A stretch of DNA of 64,000 nt. Origin: Micrasema longulum (Eukaryota > Arthropoda > Insecta > Trichoptera > Brachycentridae). The stretch spans positions 62,001-126,000 of the forward strand of contig JAGVSM010003978.1 of the NCBI GenBank assembly GCA_022494885.1. Direction: 5' to 3'. A program made the translations under genes and the position numbers. Shown here piece after piece: positions 10,701 through 20,940 of this stretch (the first letter of the stretch is position 1; the number at the start of each line of letters is the position of its first letter). The notes below the pieces were generated by a model. It had not been told where the DNA came from, did not search any database, and saw nothing but the letters and a program-made list of their open reading frames with translations.

Positions 10701-11796
10701 CCCAAAGATCGAGTTTAAGAAGTGTTTGGAGGATTGGAAGAAGCGCTGGCACAAGTGCATAATATCTAATGGGGATTATTTTGAAGGCAACAACATTAAT
10801 GTAGACAAATAATTTATTTTTTTCTTTCTAAAAACGAAAATTCCTGTTATTTTCTAAACACATCTTGTACGGACAGAATGCATCAAGTCAACAGTATTTT
10901 TATATTTTTAAATATAGGTGCAAGATGTTGATTTCAAATTTTATGCTATGCTCAGAATAAAGATTACTGTTTCAAAGCTTTAAAAAAATTAAAATAAAAG
11001 AAAATTGTGGGAGAAATAATGAGTTGAAAGATTTAAAAAGCTTTGAGCGATTATCTCGGAACATGTTTTAATAACTTAATGCATTCTGTGAGTAAAGCCT
11101 CGACATACGACAATGTTTCATATAATAATCAAAACACTGAATGGATACAAACAAATTATAAATAGCAGACATGCAATCATAATTCCAGGTTCAAATAGAC
11201 TGCTGTTTTGGTGGGGTGACGATATCGAGGAAGTTTTCGGGACCCAATTCCAGAAGCCATTTTTTAACAAGTGCTTGTTTATGCATTATTTATTCAAGAA
11301 AAAATCTACTTATCTAATTGACATCCCAGAATAACTTAAAAGACATTTTAAATTTGTTTGCATTTATAGTTTCATATACATTTCGTCATTCTCCTCTACG
11401 GATGCGAATCGTGGCACTTCACTTAGCCCAAAACAGAAAAATACCGAATTTTGAGAACAGATGTCTCAGACGAGTCTCGAAGTCTATGAGGAATGAAATA
11501 AACCTACTGTATATTATGACAAAAATGTAAATTTCTGTACAAAATATGCAACCATAAAAATTTATTAAAATACTTAAATAAAATGTGACCTTCACTAATC
11601 TATTGATCTTCCGGTTATTTCAGGAAGCCAATCGCCGAGCGCCTCGAGCAGCGCGGACCGGCGGTGGCGACGCGGCTCCGCCGGCGTGGCGACCCGCGTA
11701 CGCTGCATCACAGACGACATTTCAGACGACAACAGCGACGACGACCTGCCCGCTCCCTCCCCCGTCCCCGCACGCTCCTCCCGACGGAACAAGTAG
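4581..11796 (+). CDS. Pcyt1: Choline-phosphate cytidylyltransferase, C-terminal part (four exons)
   Basis: This gene encodes CTP:phosphocholine cytidylyltransferase, which makes CDP-choline and is the regulatory step of phosphatidylcholine synthesis. It is an amphitropic enzyme that becomes active on binding membranes. Seen here: exons 4581-4743, 6232-6512, 8931-9069 and 11624-11796 join in frame to 251 residues plus a TAG stop. They contain, in order, the end of the catalytic domain ([16 protein letters not shown], then RTEGVSTSDI, the family's second signature), an amphipathic helical membrane-binding region, and a Ser/Pro-rich phosphorylation tail ending in an acidic [15 protein letters not shown] stretch. 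Missing: the N-terminal half with the HxGH nucleotide-binding motif, which I did not find in 1-4580 and which is probably upstream of the window. Introns are 1488, 2418 and 2554 bp and filled with repeats. The gene converges on Gclc, 28 kb away. The only uncertainty is the exact paralogue name (Cct1/Cct2 in flies). Confidence 0.95.
5120..5260 (-). mobile_element. Partial composite SINE
   Basis: Read on the minus strand, it begins near CACAGTTCTGTGTGTGAAAT and continues with AGAACCGGAATTTTGG. This matches the 5' unit of the composite SINEs at 5440, 34711 and 55405. Confidence 0.6.
5352..5410 (+). mobile_element. SINE family 1 head fragment
   Basis: GCAATCGCCTACCATGCAAG, then GAGGTCTCG and TGGTATGGTTAATATG, matches the tRNA-like head of the SINE at 3731. 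The rest of the element is absent. Confidence 0.6.
5440..5760 (+). mobile_element. Composite tRNA-related SINE
   Basis: It starts with GTGTGAAATAGAACCAGAAC, passes a degraded tRNA-like part, and ends with the family 1 body (AATAGTCCCGGACTGGCCC, then the AAGACTAATCACCTCCC block). It lies in the first visible Pcyt1 intron. Confidence 0.7.
6232..6512 (+). CDS. Pcyt1: Pcyt1 exon b (RTEGxST motif end and membrane-binding domain)
   Basis: The acceptor is TTTTGTTAG and the donor is CTG|GTGAGG. The first two bases complete the Gly codon begun in exon a, giving [15 protein letters not shown] across the splice junction. The following residues [13 protein letters not shown] and [11 protein letters not shown] match the conserved end of the catalytic domain. 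The rest, roughly the last 60 residues, is Lys/Glu-rich and amphipathic ([14 protein letters not shown]), as expected for the membrane-binding M domain. The exon ends in phase 0 after GREGRL. Confidence 0.95.
6600..7300 (-). mobile_element. LINE fragment, RT C-terminal part (TTAG-tail family)
   Basis: Two minus-strand frames, joined by a frameshift near 7015, give [72 protein letters not shown] and [14 protein letters not shown] followed by a stop. This is the C-terminal part of an arthropod non-LTR reverse transcriptase ([13 protein letters not shown] and GRPR-TW are typical). It lies in antisense orientation in the second visible Pcyt1 intron. I did not assign the clade. Confidence 0.88.
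7301..7980. other. No recognisable feature in Pcyt1 intron
   Basis: Intronic DNA with short chance open frames. No motif or repeat recognised. Confidence 0.5.
7981..8245 (+). mobile_element. tRNA-derived SINE, family 1
   Basis: This is the best tRNA-like head of the family: GTCAGCGCGTTTGCCTTCCA, then GAGGTCTCGGGTTCGATTCC. The body (TTAGTCCCTGGACTGGCACC, then ACCAATGCAATGCCCTATGC) is nearly identical to 3731-3999. It is inserted in a Pcyt1 intron in sense orientation. Confidence 0.87.
8446..8729 (+). mobile_element. MITE family A copy, shortened
   Basis: It has the left end ATTAGGAACTTAAGCCCTAT, the GGGAAATTGGATATAAAA block and the right end CAGAACTTCCGCATT. The central GACGTCACTGGTTCAT block is lost, so it is about 150 bp shorter than the 21468 copy. 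Confidence 0.75.
8931..9069 (+). CDS. Pcyt1: Pcyt1 exon c (start of phosphorylation domain)
   Basis: The acceptor is TTTGTTTCAG and the donor is TCAG|GTAACA. It encodes [17 protein letters not shown], which matches the vertebrate segment around GKGRMLQAISP. A Ser/Pro/Gly-rich stretch with several SP sites ([13 protein letters not shown]) follows. This is the region that is phosphorylated in the family to weaken membrane binding. The exon leaves one base for exon d. Confidence 0.93.
9480..10850 (+). mobile_element. Mariner transposon (D,D34D type), deleted and split by a LINE
   Basis: A transposase reading starts at about 9532 ([14 protein letters not shown]), then after frameshifts [20 protein letters not shown] and [13 protein letters not shown] (the helix-turn-helix half). 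It jumps by internal deletion to [20 protein letters not shown], and after the LINE insertion resumes with [34 protein letters not shown] and [17 protein letters not shown]. The second and third catalytic Asp are recognisable; the first lies in the deleted part. Terminal repeats were not identified, so the ends are approximate. Confidence 0.85.
9829..10418 (+). mobile_element. CR1/L2-like LINE 3' end nested in mariner
   Basis: It encodes [22 protein letters not shown], then [33 protein letters not shown] and [15 protein letters not shown], ending [15 protein letters not shown] and a stop. The 3' end carries a short ATAATAATA tail. A second copy, in inverse orientation, is at 42630-43480. The 5' end is truncated at the Met-Thr-Arg segment. 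Confidence 0.9.
10851..11384. other. No recognisable feature in Pcyt1 intron
   Basis: AT-rich intron sequence with one unremarkable 73-codon frame (11113-11334). No known motif. Confidence 0.45.
11385..11515 (+). mobile_element. LINE RT fragment
   Basis: Broken frames give [11 protein letters not shown] followed by [19 protein letters not shown]. This is the segment just downstream of the RT core in many arthropod LINEs. It is too short and frameshifted for classification. Confidence 0.65.
11624..11796 (+). CDS. Pcyt1: Pcyt1 terminal exon
   Basis: The acceptor is GTTATTTCAG. The exon continues the Ser-rich tail, then gives [31 protein letters not shown] and a TAG stop. The acidic DIS-type stretch corresponds to the YDISEDEED end of mammalian CCT, followed here by about 15 extra residues. 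The frame runs through strongly GC-rich sequence, which also carries overlapping spurious open frames on both strands. A hAT-like element begins 137 bp after the stop. No AATAAA signal is evident between the stop and that element. Confidence 0.93.
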
Positions 11797-11932
11797 GCTG
11801 GGGAGAGAGAGACTTAGAATACGCAGAAAACGCATTGACTTATACAAGAGGAGCGAGCATTCCTAACATGTTTGCTCCGCAAAATCCAATTAAAATCATA
11901 TCATCAAATTCAGGAGAGTGAGCATTCCTTAC

Positions 11933-12818
11933 TAGGGCAGTGATGAGTTACCAAAAGTTATTAAAACTATTCTGAAAAAACCTGGATTACCCGGGCGCCA
12001 CTAGGAATATTACACATTTTTTTAGCCCTAGTATTAATTTTTGAACTATTTATTTACTATTACAAATAATGATTTATTATTATAAATAATTATTTATTAT
12101 TACAAACATTTGTTTAATTTTTTTATTGCTAAATTTCATCTGCTGAATTTTCAATTGAAGGTTGAAGTTTTGTACATTTTGAAGCGCCTCTGTACGCTGG
12201 CTAAAACGTTCGCCAATAGCAAACGCAAAGAGAGGGTATTTCCACAAATAGAGCTGGCACGCGTGCTGGCATGTGCGCTGGCGCGCGATCCGTCTATTGT
12301 CGGTTTTTCAATATAGATCAAAGGGCACTGGCTGAACGCTGGTGAACACGTCAATAAATTGGCCTAGCTTTTAGAGTACGCTACAAGGCTCTTGGTTTTT
12401 TTGTGCTGTTTTGACATCCGCACATTGGCTCGCACGGGCAGGTACTGAACGATTCATCAACATGTGGGCCGTTTAGCAATTTCATTGCCAATATGCGTGC
12501 CAGAATACTGGCTGCCTTTTTTTTTTTTTTAATTTCTGAACGCTGAGAAAAAGATCTCACAGAAGTACTTTTGTTAATCTTCAATTGAAGATTGGAATTT
12601 TGTACATTTTAAATACAGCAAACTTTATTAGGTAGTCGCTTTTAAAAAAATTGTTTTAATGTTATTCAATGCCGAGAAAAGGTCTCACAAAAGCTGGTTG
12701 AGGGAAATATTAAGAGTAAAAAAGCCATTGCTAGATTTTTAGTAAACGATGCGTATCACCCAAAATGTCGGCTTGTCACCCCTGACATGCGTGTCGTAGG
12801 TTACCCATCACTGCCCTG
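11933..12818. mobile_element. hAT-like non-autonomous DNA transposon
   Basis: The left end (T)AGGGCAGTGATGAGTTACC and the inverted right end CAGGGCAGTGATGGGTAACC form about 20-bp inverted repeats with the CAGGG start usual in hAT elements. No transposase frame is present. Inside, two segments are duplicated: one around TTTTGTACATTTTGAA (12165 and 12597) and one around GAGAAAA(A)G-TCTCACA (12545 and 12673). I could not find a clear 8-bp target duplication. Confidence 0.65.
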
Positions 12819-13362
12819 AGGGAACGTATGGGTGAACAACACTTGCTCCAACTTTGATTGAAAAATTTATATACGCACATTCAGCTTATATACAAACACT
12901 TTAAAAGAATTGTGTAAGTTTGATATCTATCATTATAAATGATCCAATTTTGCACTTGCCAGTGCAAGTTATATGGGAACAAATATTTATATTTGAAGAG
13001 CAAACAATCAAAACTTGTTTTCTCCATCAAAATCCTGTTATAAATTGACAAATACTAGACGAAACTAATAAACTGACTATGAAATGCTAAGTATTGCTAG
13101 TCAGCGTGCATTATTTTCAGTCTACGTATTATTTTTTTGCCTTATAATGTTTTTCTCTCTCTTCATTATTGTATTAAATATTTTACTGTGATTTTTTATT
13201 GACGTGACCAAACACGTTTCTAAATGTTCGTTCCTCTTTTTATATTATTTTCTTCCTTTTCCACGTATTTCATATTCATATTACTTCGAGATGTAAACAA
13301 ATTGAGCCGAATTGAATATTATGTAAAAAATTATAGAATGAAGATTCTGCTTACCCATTAGA
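12819..13362. other. No recognisable feature
   Basis: AT-rich intergenic DNA downstream of Pcyt1; nothing named. Confidence 0.5.
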
Positions 13363-14276
13363 TTAGGTCTATAACTTAAAACCGGATTTTTTTTTTAGAA
13401 ATTTGAGCATTTATTAAAGAAAATCTTGTACAATTCTGTTAAAAGTATTGTCCATCGGAAGTTACAACATTTCCCTATCTTTCTGGCAATTTGCGGATGC
13501 CATCCCAAAAAAATTGGTCATCTTTTGAATCAAAGAACGAATCGAGCCATTTTTTTATGCCTCGGACTGAAGTGAAGCGTATTCCGGAAAGTGCATTCTG
13601 CATCGACCGAAATAAATGGAAGTCAGAAGGCACTAAGTCTGGACTATGTGGCGGGTGGGGCAGAACTTCCCATCCGCTATTTACCAAATAGTTTTCAACG
13701 GGTTGAGCAACATGTGGCCGAGTATTGTAATGTTGGGAAATCAATGCTTCGTGTCTGGTCTCCCATTCTGGCCGTTTTTCCTTCAATACTCTCTTTAAAC
13801 GAATTCGTTGTTGTCGGTATAGCTCTCCAGTAATGGTTTCACCCAGTTTTAGAAGCTCATAATACAAAACTTCCTTCTGGTCTTCATCTTCAAATGTTTT
13901 CGGCTAACCTGGCTGCTCTTTGTCTTTGATATCAAAATCGTTACTTTTAAAGTGTTGAAACCACTCGAAAAACAGTGATTTCGCAAGAGCATGTTCGCCA
14001 TACAGTTCCACGAGCAAACGATGACTTTTGGGTGCAGTTTTCTTCGCAAAACAGTGACTTAGAAAAACTTCCCGCAAATGCTGTTTTTTGCCAATTTTCA
14101 AAATTTTCTATGATTGAAAAAATATGATGTGCACAAGCAAATCAAACACTGTTGACTGAATTCAACTGCTTATGAATAGAGCTTCAAAATGACATGTATG
14201 TCAATGATTTGGTACAGCGCACACACAAGTGTTGACATCTAGTGTCAAATTCCGGTTTTTAATTTAATAGACCTAA
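13363..14276 (-). mobile_element. Mariner-like transposon with internal deletion
   Basis: Inverted ends TTAGGTCTATAACTTAAAAC (left) and the complement of AATTTAATAGACCTAATA (right) bound the element. Minus-strand frames give the helix-turn-helix part (HLREVFLSHCFAKKTAPKSH, then LLVELYGEHALAKSLFFEWF) and then the C-terminal part with VAQPVENYLVNSGWE and HPPHSPDLVPSDFHLFRSMQ. At about 0.9 kb it lacks the middle of a 1.3-kb mariner, including the first catalytic Asp, so it cannot be autonomous. Confidence 0.9.
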
Positions 14277-16582
14277 TAATCTGGAAGAAATCGCACAGGA
14301 ATATGAAAAATATTGCACCATACTGTTTTATGAAATGTATCGTGTATGCAACGGTAATATCTTATAAGCCACTCCATATTTAAACAGGAGAGCGAAAAAA
14401 CAAAATTACTTCATAAATGATAGTATTAATTTTTAACAACCGTTTTTTTTTAAATAAAAATGTCCCATAATCTCAGTTAGTGAAGCAATGAAAAATATTT
14501 CATTCTAGACAAACATAAAATGATTTTGTGGCTTAAGACATTCCGCTTCAATAAAATCCAAGACAAAATATATAAGATAATTGGAAAAATAACAGTCAAA
14601 CGATTTTTCTGTAACCTCCTAGAAAACGCCGAAAACCGAAACCAATCACCGATACACAAAGAAAAAATATTAATTTTGTATTGTGACATATTACGTTTGC
14701 ATGGATGATATATTGACGTTACACGTATGCTAGAAAAATTTCCTCTAACTTGTTTAAAGTATTTTTAAAACAAAAATTATAGCAATGTCTGTACAATAAG
14801 TAAGTTTCTTAACAGATTGCAATTACATCAATCAAATGTAATTTTAAAATGTCAAAGATAAATTATATTTACTAGTTAATATGTGCAAATCAAAGATATG
14901 CATCTATTTTTATCCACCGTGTAAATTTTCCAATTTAAAAATACGTTAGCAAAATAAAAATGTTTTTTTTTTTATATTTGTAAATTTGTATTGTAATGTT
15001 GAAAATATATAATGTACTCTGTTTATATCAGCTGTGAAGTGTGGCTAGACTGCTTTTGCCTTTAAATTTGAAAGTCTTTGAGGTCTGTGAAAATGTAGAC
15101 ACTCCTTTTAGATACATATTATGATTGTAGCTATGCACAGCTCTCATGAGAGAGAATCGCGGCGAATTCGCCTTTTCTGGACAAGCTCTTAAAGTTATGG
15201 TATCCATGCCGTCTCTTATAATAACCATCAGTCATAAAAAAATGCTGAACATGCATATTTATTTAAAATCAACATTTTTATTTGCTGGTACTGTAGATTT
15301 TTCAACATATTGTTCGTTGGGTACAATAATGAATATACCTCATTAATTAGTAAAATTACATTATAATTCTAGCATATGATCGATGAATTCAAAGCGTATA
15401 ATTCTTTTGACAAAATTTTTGATACTCGAGGAATTTTCAAAACCTCGGCTTTATTTCTGCAGTCGATAGTTTGACTTGATACAAATACGTATTCTCTACT
15501 CAAAATTAAAATTATTATAAATTTGACAAAAATATTTTTAAATCGAGTGCCAATGAACAAAAAAATATTACTATTTCTGATTTCTCAGTCGTTTTTGAAT
15601 TATGTTAATTCTATCGGCGGCGGAACGTTATGTCTGTGCAAATTTCTAAATGCAAAAGAGCTAGAGAGAGATTTATAATGACTTTGGATAATATCTAAAT
15701 GGTATATAAAAAATTTACTGTGTCAAATGTTACGCATTGTAAATTGGAAAAATATTTTGTTTTCTATCTTCGAGTCAGCTTACTGCGAATGAATTGTGTT
15801 ACGATTATTTCAGATATTGAAGATTATCTCGAATGGATTTGCTGAAAATATAATTTATAACAGATAGTAAAAAAATATTCCCAAAAATGGTGCATTTAAC
15901 ATCAATTCAACTGTAATTCTGACTAAACGGTAGTTTTTATTTTTATAAACACAATGATCGTTATAAAATCTTAGTTTTAACAACCAAGTATAATTTAAAT
16001 TTACTCGTGTTGTGCAATGACCACTTTTATAATAATGGCGTTCACGGCATGTTGTAGAATGTTTTGCTTTATGTCAGAGGAAGAGAAAAGGAGGAAAATA
16101 GAAGCATGCGTTATATTATCGATACAGTAATAATAATACTTGTAAATTATACATATTCGAATGGGACTAAAACCTGAACGCAATGAATGAATGAAAACTG
16201 ATAATGTAACCGTAAACTTAAAATTTATGTCTGCGGAACGCTACGATTAAATTAGAATTAGGATATTCCGGGGTGCTTATTTCTTACAAATGATGTAAAT
16301 ATATAAGCCTTAATTTAAAGATATCGGCATATTTTTCTTTTTCTTAGGTTTAAATATAAATTGAGCAACATTGTAGACTACTACCTTATGTATTTTAAAA
16401 AACTTAAAATTAGTATTTAGTTTGCATTTGAAAATTTATTTTGTCTAAATATTATAATGGTATTTTGCACCAAACACAATCACACTTTATTTTTAAGAAA
16501 AGACAGGAGTAGAAAATGTAATACAATGAACTCTGTCAAGAGTGGTAGATTTCTATGGTAATTGAATGCATTATGATTTTAA
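14277..16582. other. Long stretch without a recognised feature
   Basis: About 2.3 kb of AT-rich intergenic DNA. Short frames (14477-14708, 15028-15560) occur on both strands and have no motif or codon bias that I recognise. Confidence 0.5.
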
Positions 16583-16842
16583 TTAACATATTACAACAGA
16601 GATGAAGAACATTTAAGAGAAGGTAATGTAGAAGTCTAGGCATCTATAGGGCTTATGACCTGTCAATGGCTGGTTTAAGTGGCCACTTTACACACTGTGT
16701 AACATTCACCATTCTGCCATATTTGAACATCTATATTCCTTCAATTCTTTCATCTGTTATATGTTAATATAAACAGCTCCCCAGGGAGTTGAATCCAGTC
16801 CTTGTCTACAAAAATTTGGACAAACTCAAAATATTGTTGACA
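16583..16842. mobile_element. Foldback family copy
   Basis: It contains ACAGAGATGAAGAACATTTA, CTAGGCATCTATAGGGCTTA, GGTTTAAGTGGCCACTTT and, at the other end, CAGTCCTTGTCTACAAAAAT followed by TTGGACAAACTCAAAATATT. The same blocks recur at 24205, 28068, 41238, 50456 and 61373. This copy has only one arm of each pair. Confidence 0.75.
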
Positions 16843-17779
16843 GTATGATTTGGCTACTGACCTCTCCGTGTTGGAGTTTTAAATGTCCAATTTTATACTC
16901 TTGAATGTGCACTGGACGACATATTATGTCTGCTCTATTGGAAATTTGACCCATTTAAAAGAATATATGCTATTGGAGGATTTACTGTGTATAAAAAATA
17001 TTTTTTTAAATAATCAATACCAATTTCAAAAATATTTTCTATGAAAATAATATTATGTAGATTACATTTAAATCGTCGTAATATCTACTCAAGAATGGGG
17101 AAAAATCTAGTATTTTACTTATCCCGAAGCTATCAAAATTTTACCAGGGCAGCTTACGCATAAAGAATAACATAAAAATTACCCAGAACATAAAACAAAA
17201 CACCCTTGTACATTGTTAGGTTTCTGGCACAAGTTGGTATCACAAACATTTCACTAGTTGTGAGATATTGCACTTTTAAAGTTAAAAGCTCATCCCAAAT
17301 AAAAAGAGTAGAATATGATGTATTTATAGAATATGAAATATTTTCTTTTTAAACAAAGATTATTTGATGCCAGTTATGAAGAGATCTTACTTTTCAAAAA
17401 TTTGTGGTTACCAATTTGTTCCAGAAACCTTATGATATACTTAATGAAAAACACCCAATCCTGGACATTCAAACGATCATATACTTTTTTATGCTGAGGC
17501 CTTCAAGTTCTAAAACTTCAGTAGCTTTTAACGCAGATTCGGCTTTGCTTAAAAAATAACGTCGTATATTTTGTTATTTAGATGAAATCATAAAAAACAA
17601 ATGATGTGCTTAAATTATTTGTTAGTGTATGCAGATTTTAGATGCAGTTTGATGCATCATACCATTAAAAGGGATTTTTATTTTTAAAAAGGCTCTTTTT
17701 CATATCGGAATAATGATTGAATAATCTTACTTTGTTTAAAAACAGTGTTTATCAAAAATTTTCAAATACGTATTATTGC
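16843..17779. other. No recognisable feature
   Basis: AT-rich intergenic DNA; nothing named. Confidence 0.5.
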
Positions 17780-17783
17780 TTAA

Positions 17784-17973
17784 CCCTTTGTACCACCAGA
17801 ATTGAGGTATTTACTTTCTAATCTTTCATATTTATAATAAGTCATATGTCACAAGAGTACGTAATAACGTACACTGGTGGATTAGTCTTCCACTCAGATT
17901 TTTCAAATGCAAAATAACATGTTTCATAAGATTTGCAAGACGTAAAATCACACAAGATGTGTCCTATAAAGGG
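17784..17973. mobile_element. piggyBac-like MITE, 190 bp
   Basis: It is flanked on both sides by TTAA (17780-17783 and 17974-17977), the piggyBac target site. The ends are CCCTTTGTACC and, inverted, CCCTTTATAGG, as in piggyBac terminal repeats. There is no coding sequence. Confidence 0.7.
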
Positions 17974-17977
17974 TTAA

Positions 17978-19373
17978 ATCAAACGTCTCTGCTGTAACTT
18001 GTTTTTTTTATTATAATAAAATAATTTCGTATCACAATAATTGCTGTTTACAATTAACTGAAAATGGCCCCTAAACCAGATCATTATCTCGTATGAAAAT
18101 GAGCTCAAATCCACAATTACAATGCGATTAAATTCTAGGTTTTGAGGTTAAGACCTAATATTAATAAAAACTAATATGTTATTTTCCAAAAAGTTGTTTT
18201 AATTTAGGTTATTCTAATTTATTATACTTTAGTTTTCTACGTCTTAAATTCCTTATAATATGAAACTCACAATGATGTAAATAGTTTTATTTAATCTATT
18301 ATGTTTTGGGCGAATCACAAAATGTATTAAAATGTATTTTTCTAAAACGAGCGACGGATGGAATACATCGGCTACAGGCCTTTCCTGTAAAATATTTTCC
18401 CGTCTTCAAATCCTAAATTTGTTATGTATTGTTCCCGAATTTGCAGAGAATTATTTAACCCCTTTGATTAAGTCAACCAATGATGAAAACTGTTTTCTTA
18501 TTTTAATAAACAAGTTTTTTATTTGATGTTTATTTTTATTTTATCCCTCTACCCGACATTTTATGATTATATTTTTTAAAAAGCATAGACAGCGGATGAA
18601 GGGACAGGAATAAATTATTTCCGTGAATGTAATAACATCTATCTGTAATGAATGTAATAACGTCTATGCAACCAACTTTGATGATATCTATCAATGATGA
18701 AATCTATCACTTTCACCCGTTAGCAATAATGTGCTTTGAGCCTGTAATTTGAAAAAACTCATTTGTGACTGAATTACGCTGCATTTAAAAAAAAATCAGC
18801 GAAGAGCAAGAGGCAGTCTTATATGGAAATGTACAAAATTCTGCATGGGTATTATAGTCGCTCGCTGATATTTTCGCATTTAACCGGAATATGAAACTGA
18901 GAGGACAATATTTAAAGAAATAAGAAAGCAAAAATTCAACATTAATCTTGCGAAATATTCCATCGATGGTAAATCAGTGGATTTATAGAAAAGTCAATTG
19001 CTACCGTTTATTTGTTTAATGCATCGAGAATTTAATTGAACTTGTATTAAATGCATGTACCAGATAAATAAGACATAATCTAATCTAATAGCTGGCTGGC
19101 CATCTAATAACAATAATAATATACAAACTAGGCGCGGTTCGCCTATACATACCGCGGATGCGGCGCATCCCTCGACTATTTGAAAATAATAATATCTTCA
19201 AATACTCTTAAAATTATCGTTCTGAATATCAAGGTACCTTGGCCTTGACAGTATTCATTAGATACACTGTAATCTGGATACTACTCTTCATTTTGAGTCC
19301 AGTCCTATTACAAATGATCGCATTTCCGCAATAATTCCGGGGGTTTCAATATTTTACTTTTTTTTTTTGCACC
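17978..19373. other. No recognisable feature, one GC-rich patch
   Basis: AT-rich intergenic DNA. A short GC-rich palindromic patch (GGATGCGGCGCATCC) stands at 19156-19170. Two GTAATAAC(A/G)TCTAT blocks near 18640 and 18655 are a small local duplication. Confidence 0.45.
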
Positions 19374-19533
19374 ACAACAGGCCAGGAGGCCTAATTACAG
19401 TGGTGAATTACATCACAGAGCACCCAGGCTTGAGAAAATTCACATTTTAATTTGTTGTGTTCTCACCGCGCATCGAACCCGGAACCTTCCGTGCGTGAGT
19501 CAAGCGTCTTGACCACTACACCACGGAGGCCGC
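19374..19533 (-). mobile_element. tRNA-derived SINE, family 2
   Basis: On the minus strand it starts GGCGGCCTCCGTGGTGTAGT, continues GGTCAAGACGCTTGACTCAC and GGTTCCGGGTTCGATGCG (A- and B-box spacing of a tRNA), then a GGCCTCCTGGCCTG tail region and a poly(A)-like run. A second copy is at 46492-46620 on the plus strand. Confidence 0.82.
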
Positions 19534-19669
19534 CAAATTCAAATAATTGATGTAATAAGTACGATTAATTGCGAGAGTAGATCTGACAAATTATCAGATG
19601 TTACAGAACCGGCCTCTTTATTACCGGTCTGAAGAGCGCAACCATCGGGAGAATTCGTGTATGGTAAAA

Positions 19670-20940
19670 ATGAAAAGGACTAATTTATCGAGATTTGTTT
19701 TACTAATGTTAGAAAGAAACAATGACCTTGGAGCGGTTGGGTATTGCTGGATTGTGAAGAAGAGGGAGACTTTGCAACATCAGCGTATGATTTTCCTTTG
19801 CTAAATGTGGATTTAGCAGCTTCACTATAAGAAATATTTTGCTCGGTCATGTTCCTTCTGATGATATTTTGCCTTAGGTATCCTGGACAGATTCTGTTTG
19901 TAGTCAAATGATTTCCTAAACAGTCGACACATATGGCGCTTTGAATTTCAACTTCGCAGGTCTCTCCCAGATGCTCCAATCCACACTCGAAACATCTACA
20001 AATTGTCTTGGCGTGTCCATTTCTACAACACGAAAAACAAAGAATTGTGGGTACATGTATTGTCCATCATCTATTGCCGAATAAAAAGTTAATATTTTCT
20101 TTGGTAGAATATGCCTTTGGAAGGTTAGAATGACTGTTTTTTGATCGACAGGCGAAGTCACCTTTCTCGATGGTCTGCGAGATTTTATAATTTTTCCACT
20201 ATCATTTGGCAATTCTACATTTTCAATTATCTCCTCATGAGTCCACTCCAAAGGAATACCTCTGACCAGACCCATGCGAGAGACCATATGTGGAATAAAC
20301 AATTTGTACCTGAGAAGATGTATGAATGTGAAGGAAGCAAAGGAAGTGTGCCAGGACAGAGTGGTGTGGCGTTCTATCCTCTCTGCCTACCCCTCTGGGG
20401 AAATGGCGTGATGGTTAGTTAGTTAGTTAGTACCCATGTGTTTCCAAACAATTATCATCTATAAATGCGTTGCTGCAACAAAGTCAACAAATTGTACAGA
20501 TCCGCGGTTTCGGCCAATAGATGTTATCCGCATTAGCCGCACTAGCCGCACGAGGTATGATGTTGGAAACATTAAGGGAATGCGGGAGTTTGCCAAGTTC
20601 GATGACATTTAATGAAAAAGATGAGTTAGGAAGAACAAGTTTTTGGACAAAAACACAAAGGTCCACTGTCTCTATCTGTACACTTGTTAATGATAATATC
20701 TACTGAATATGAATCTGAAGATGAAGGTTGGTTTGGTGAAGATAACTGAGAAATAGGGGTTAAAACATTTGAGGTATTATTTTGAATATTTTTGACAGAA
20801 TCATTTTTGCATGGTTTTCTTACTTTATTTGGTAAAATTGGGGAAGAGGATAATGAAGTGTTTGATGAAGATGTAGAGGGGACATCGGGAGGTTCCTTAT
20901 GTCGCGTTCTTAACCTCTCCATATTCCCACAAAATTTAAT
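19670..20940 (-). mobile_element. LINE ORF1 (gag-like, zinc knuckles), broken
   Basis: Minus-strand frames give, from 20940 downwards, a Ser-rich N-terminus (MERLRTRHKEPPDVPSTSSS), then FIPHMVSRMGLVRGIPLEW and VILTFQRHILPKKIL, then after a frameshift cysteine knuckles: CCRNGHAKTICRCFECGLEH and CVDCLGNHLTTNRICP. This order is typical of ORF1 of I/jockey-type LINEs, which binds the element RNA. It is interrupted at 20311-20430 by another LINE end and has frameshifts. No RT follows in the window. Confidence 0.85.
20311..20430 (+). mobile_element. LINE 3' end with TTAG tail, inserted in LINE ORF1
   Basis: It encodes MNVKEAKEVCQDRVVWRSIL, then SAYPSGEMA and a stop, followed by a (TTAG)n-like tail. 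It matches the end of the 6600-7300 element. GTACC stands on both sides, consistent with a short target duplication. The insertion splits the ORF1 frame between a segment near 20440 and FIPHMVSRMG. Confidence 0.85.

Noticed and set aside
11585..11921. Three overlapping frames at the end of Pcyt1
   Set aside because: Only the frame joined to exon c by the splice phase gives the conserved acidic CCT tail; the others are Arg/Pro-rich shadows.
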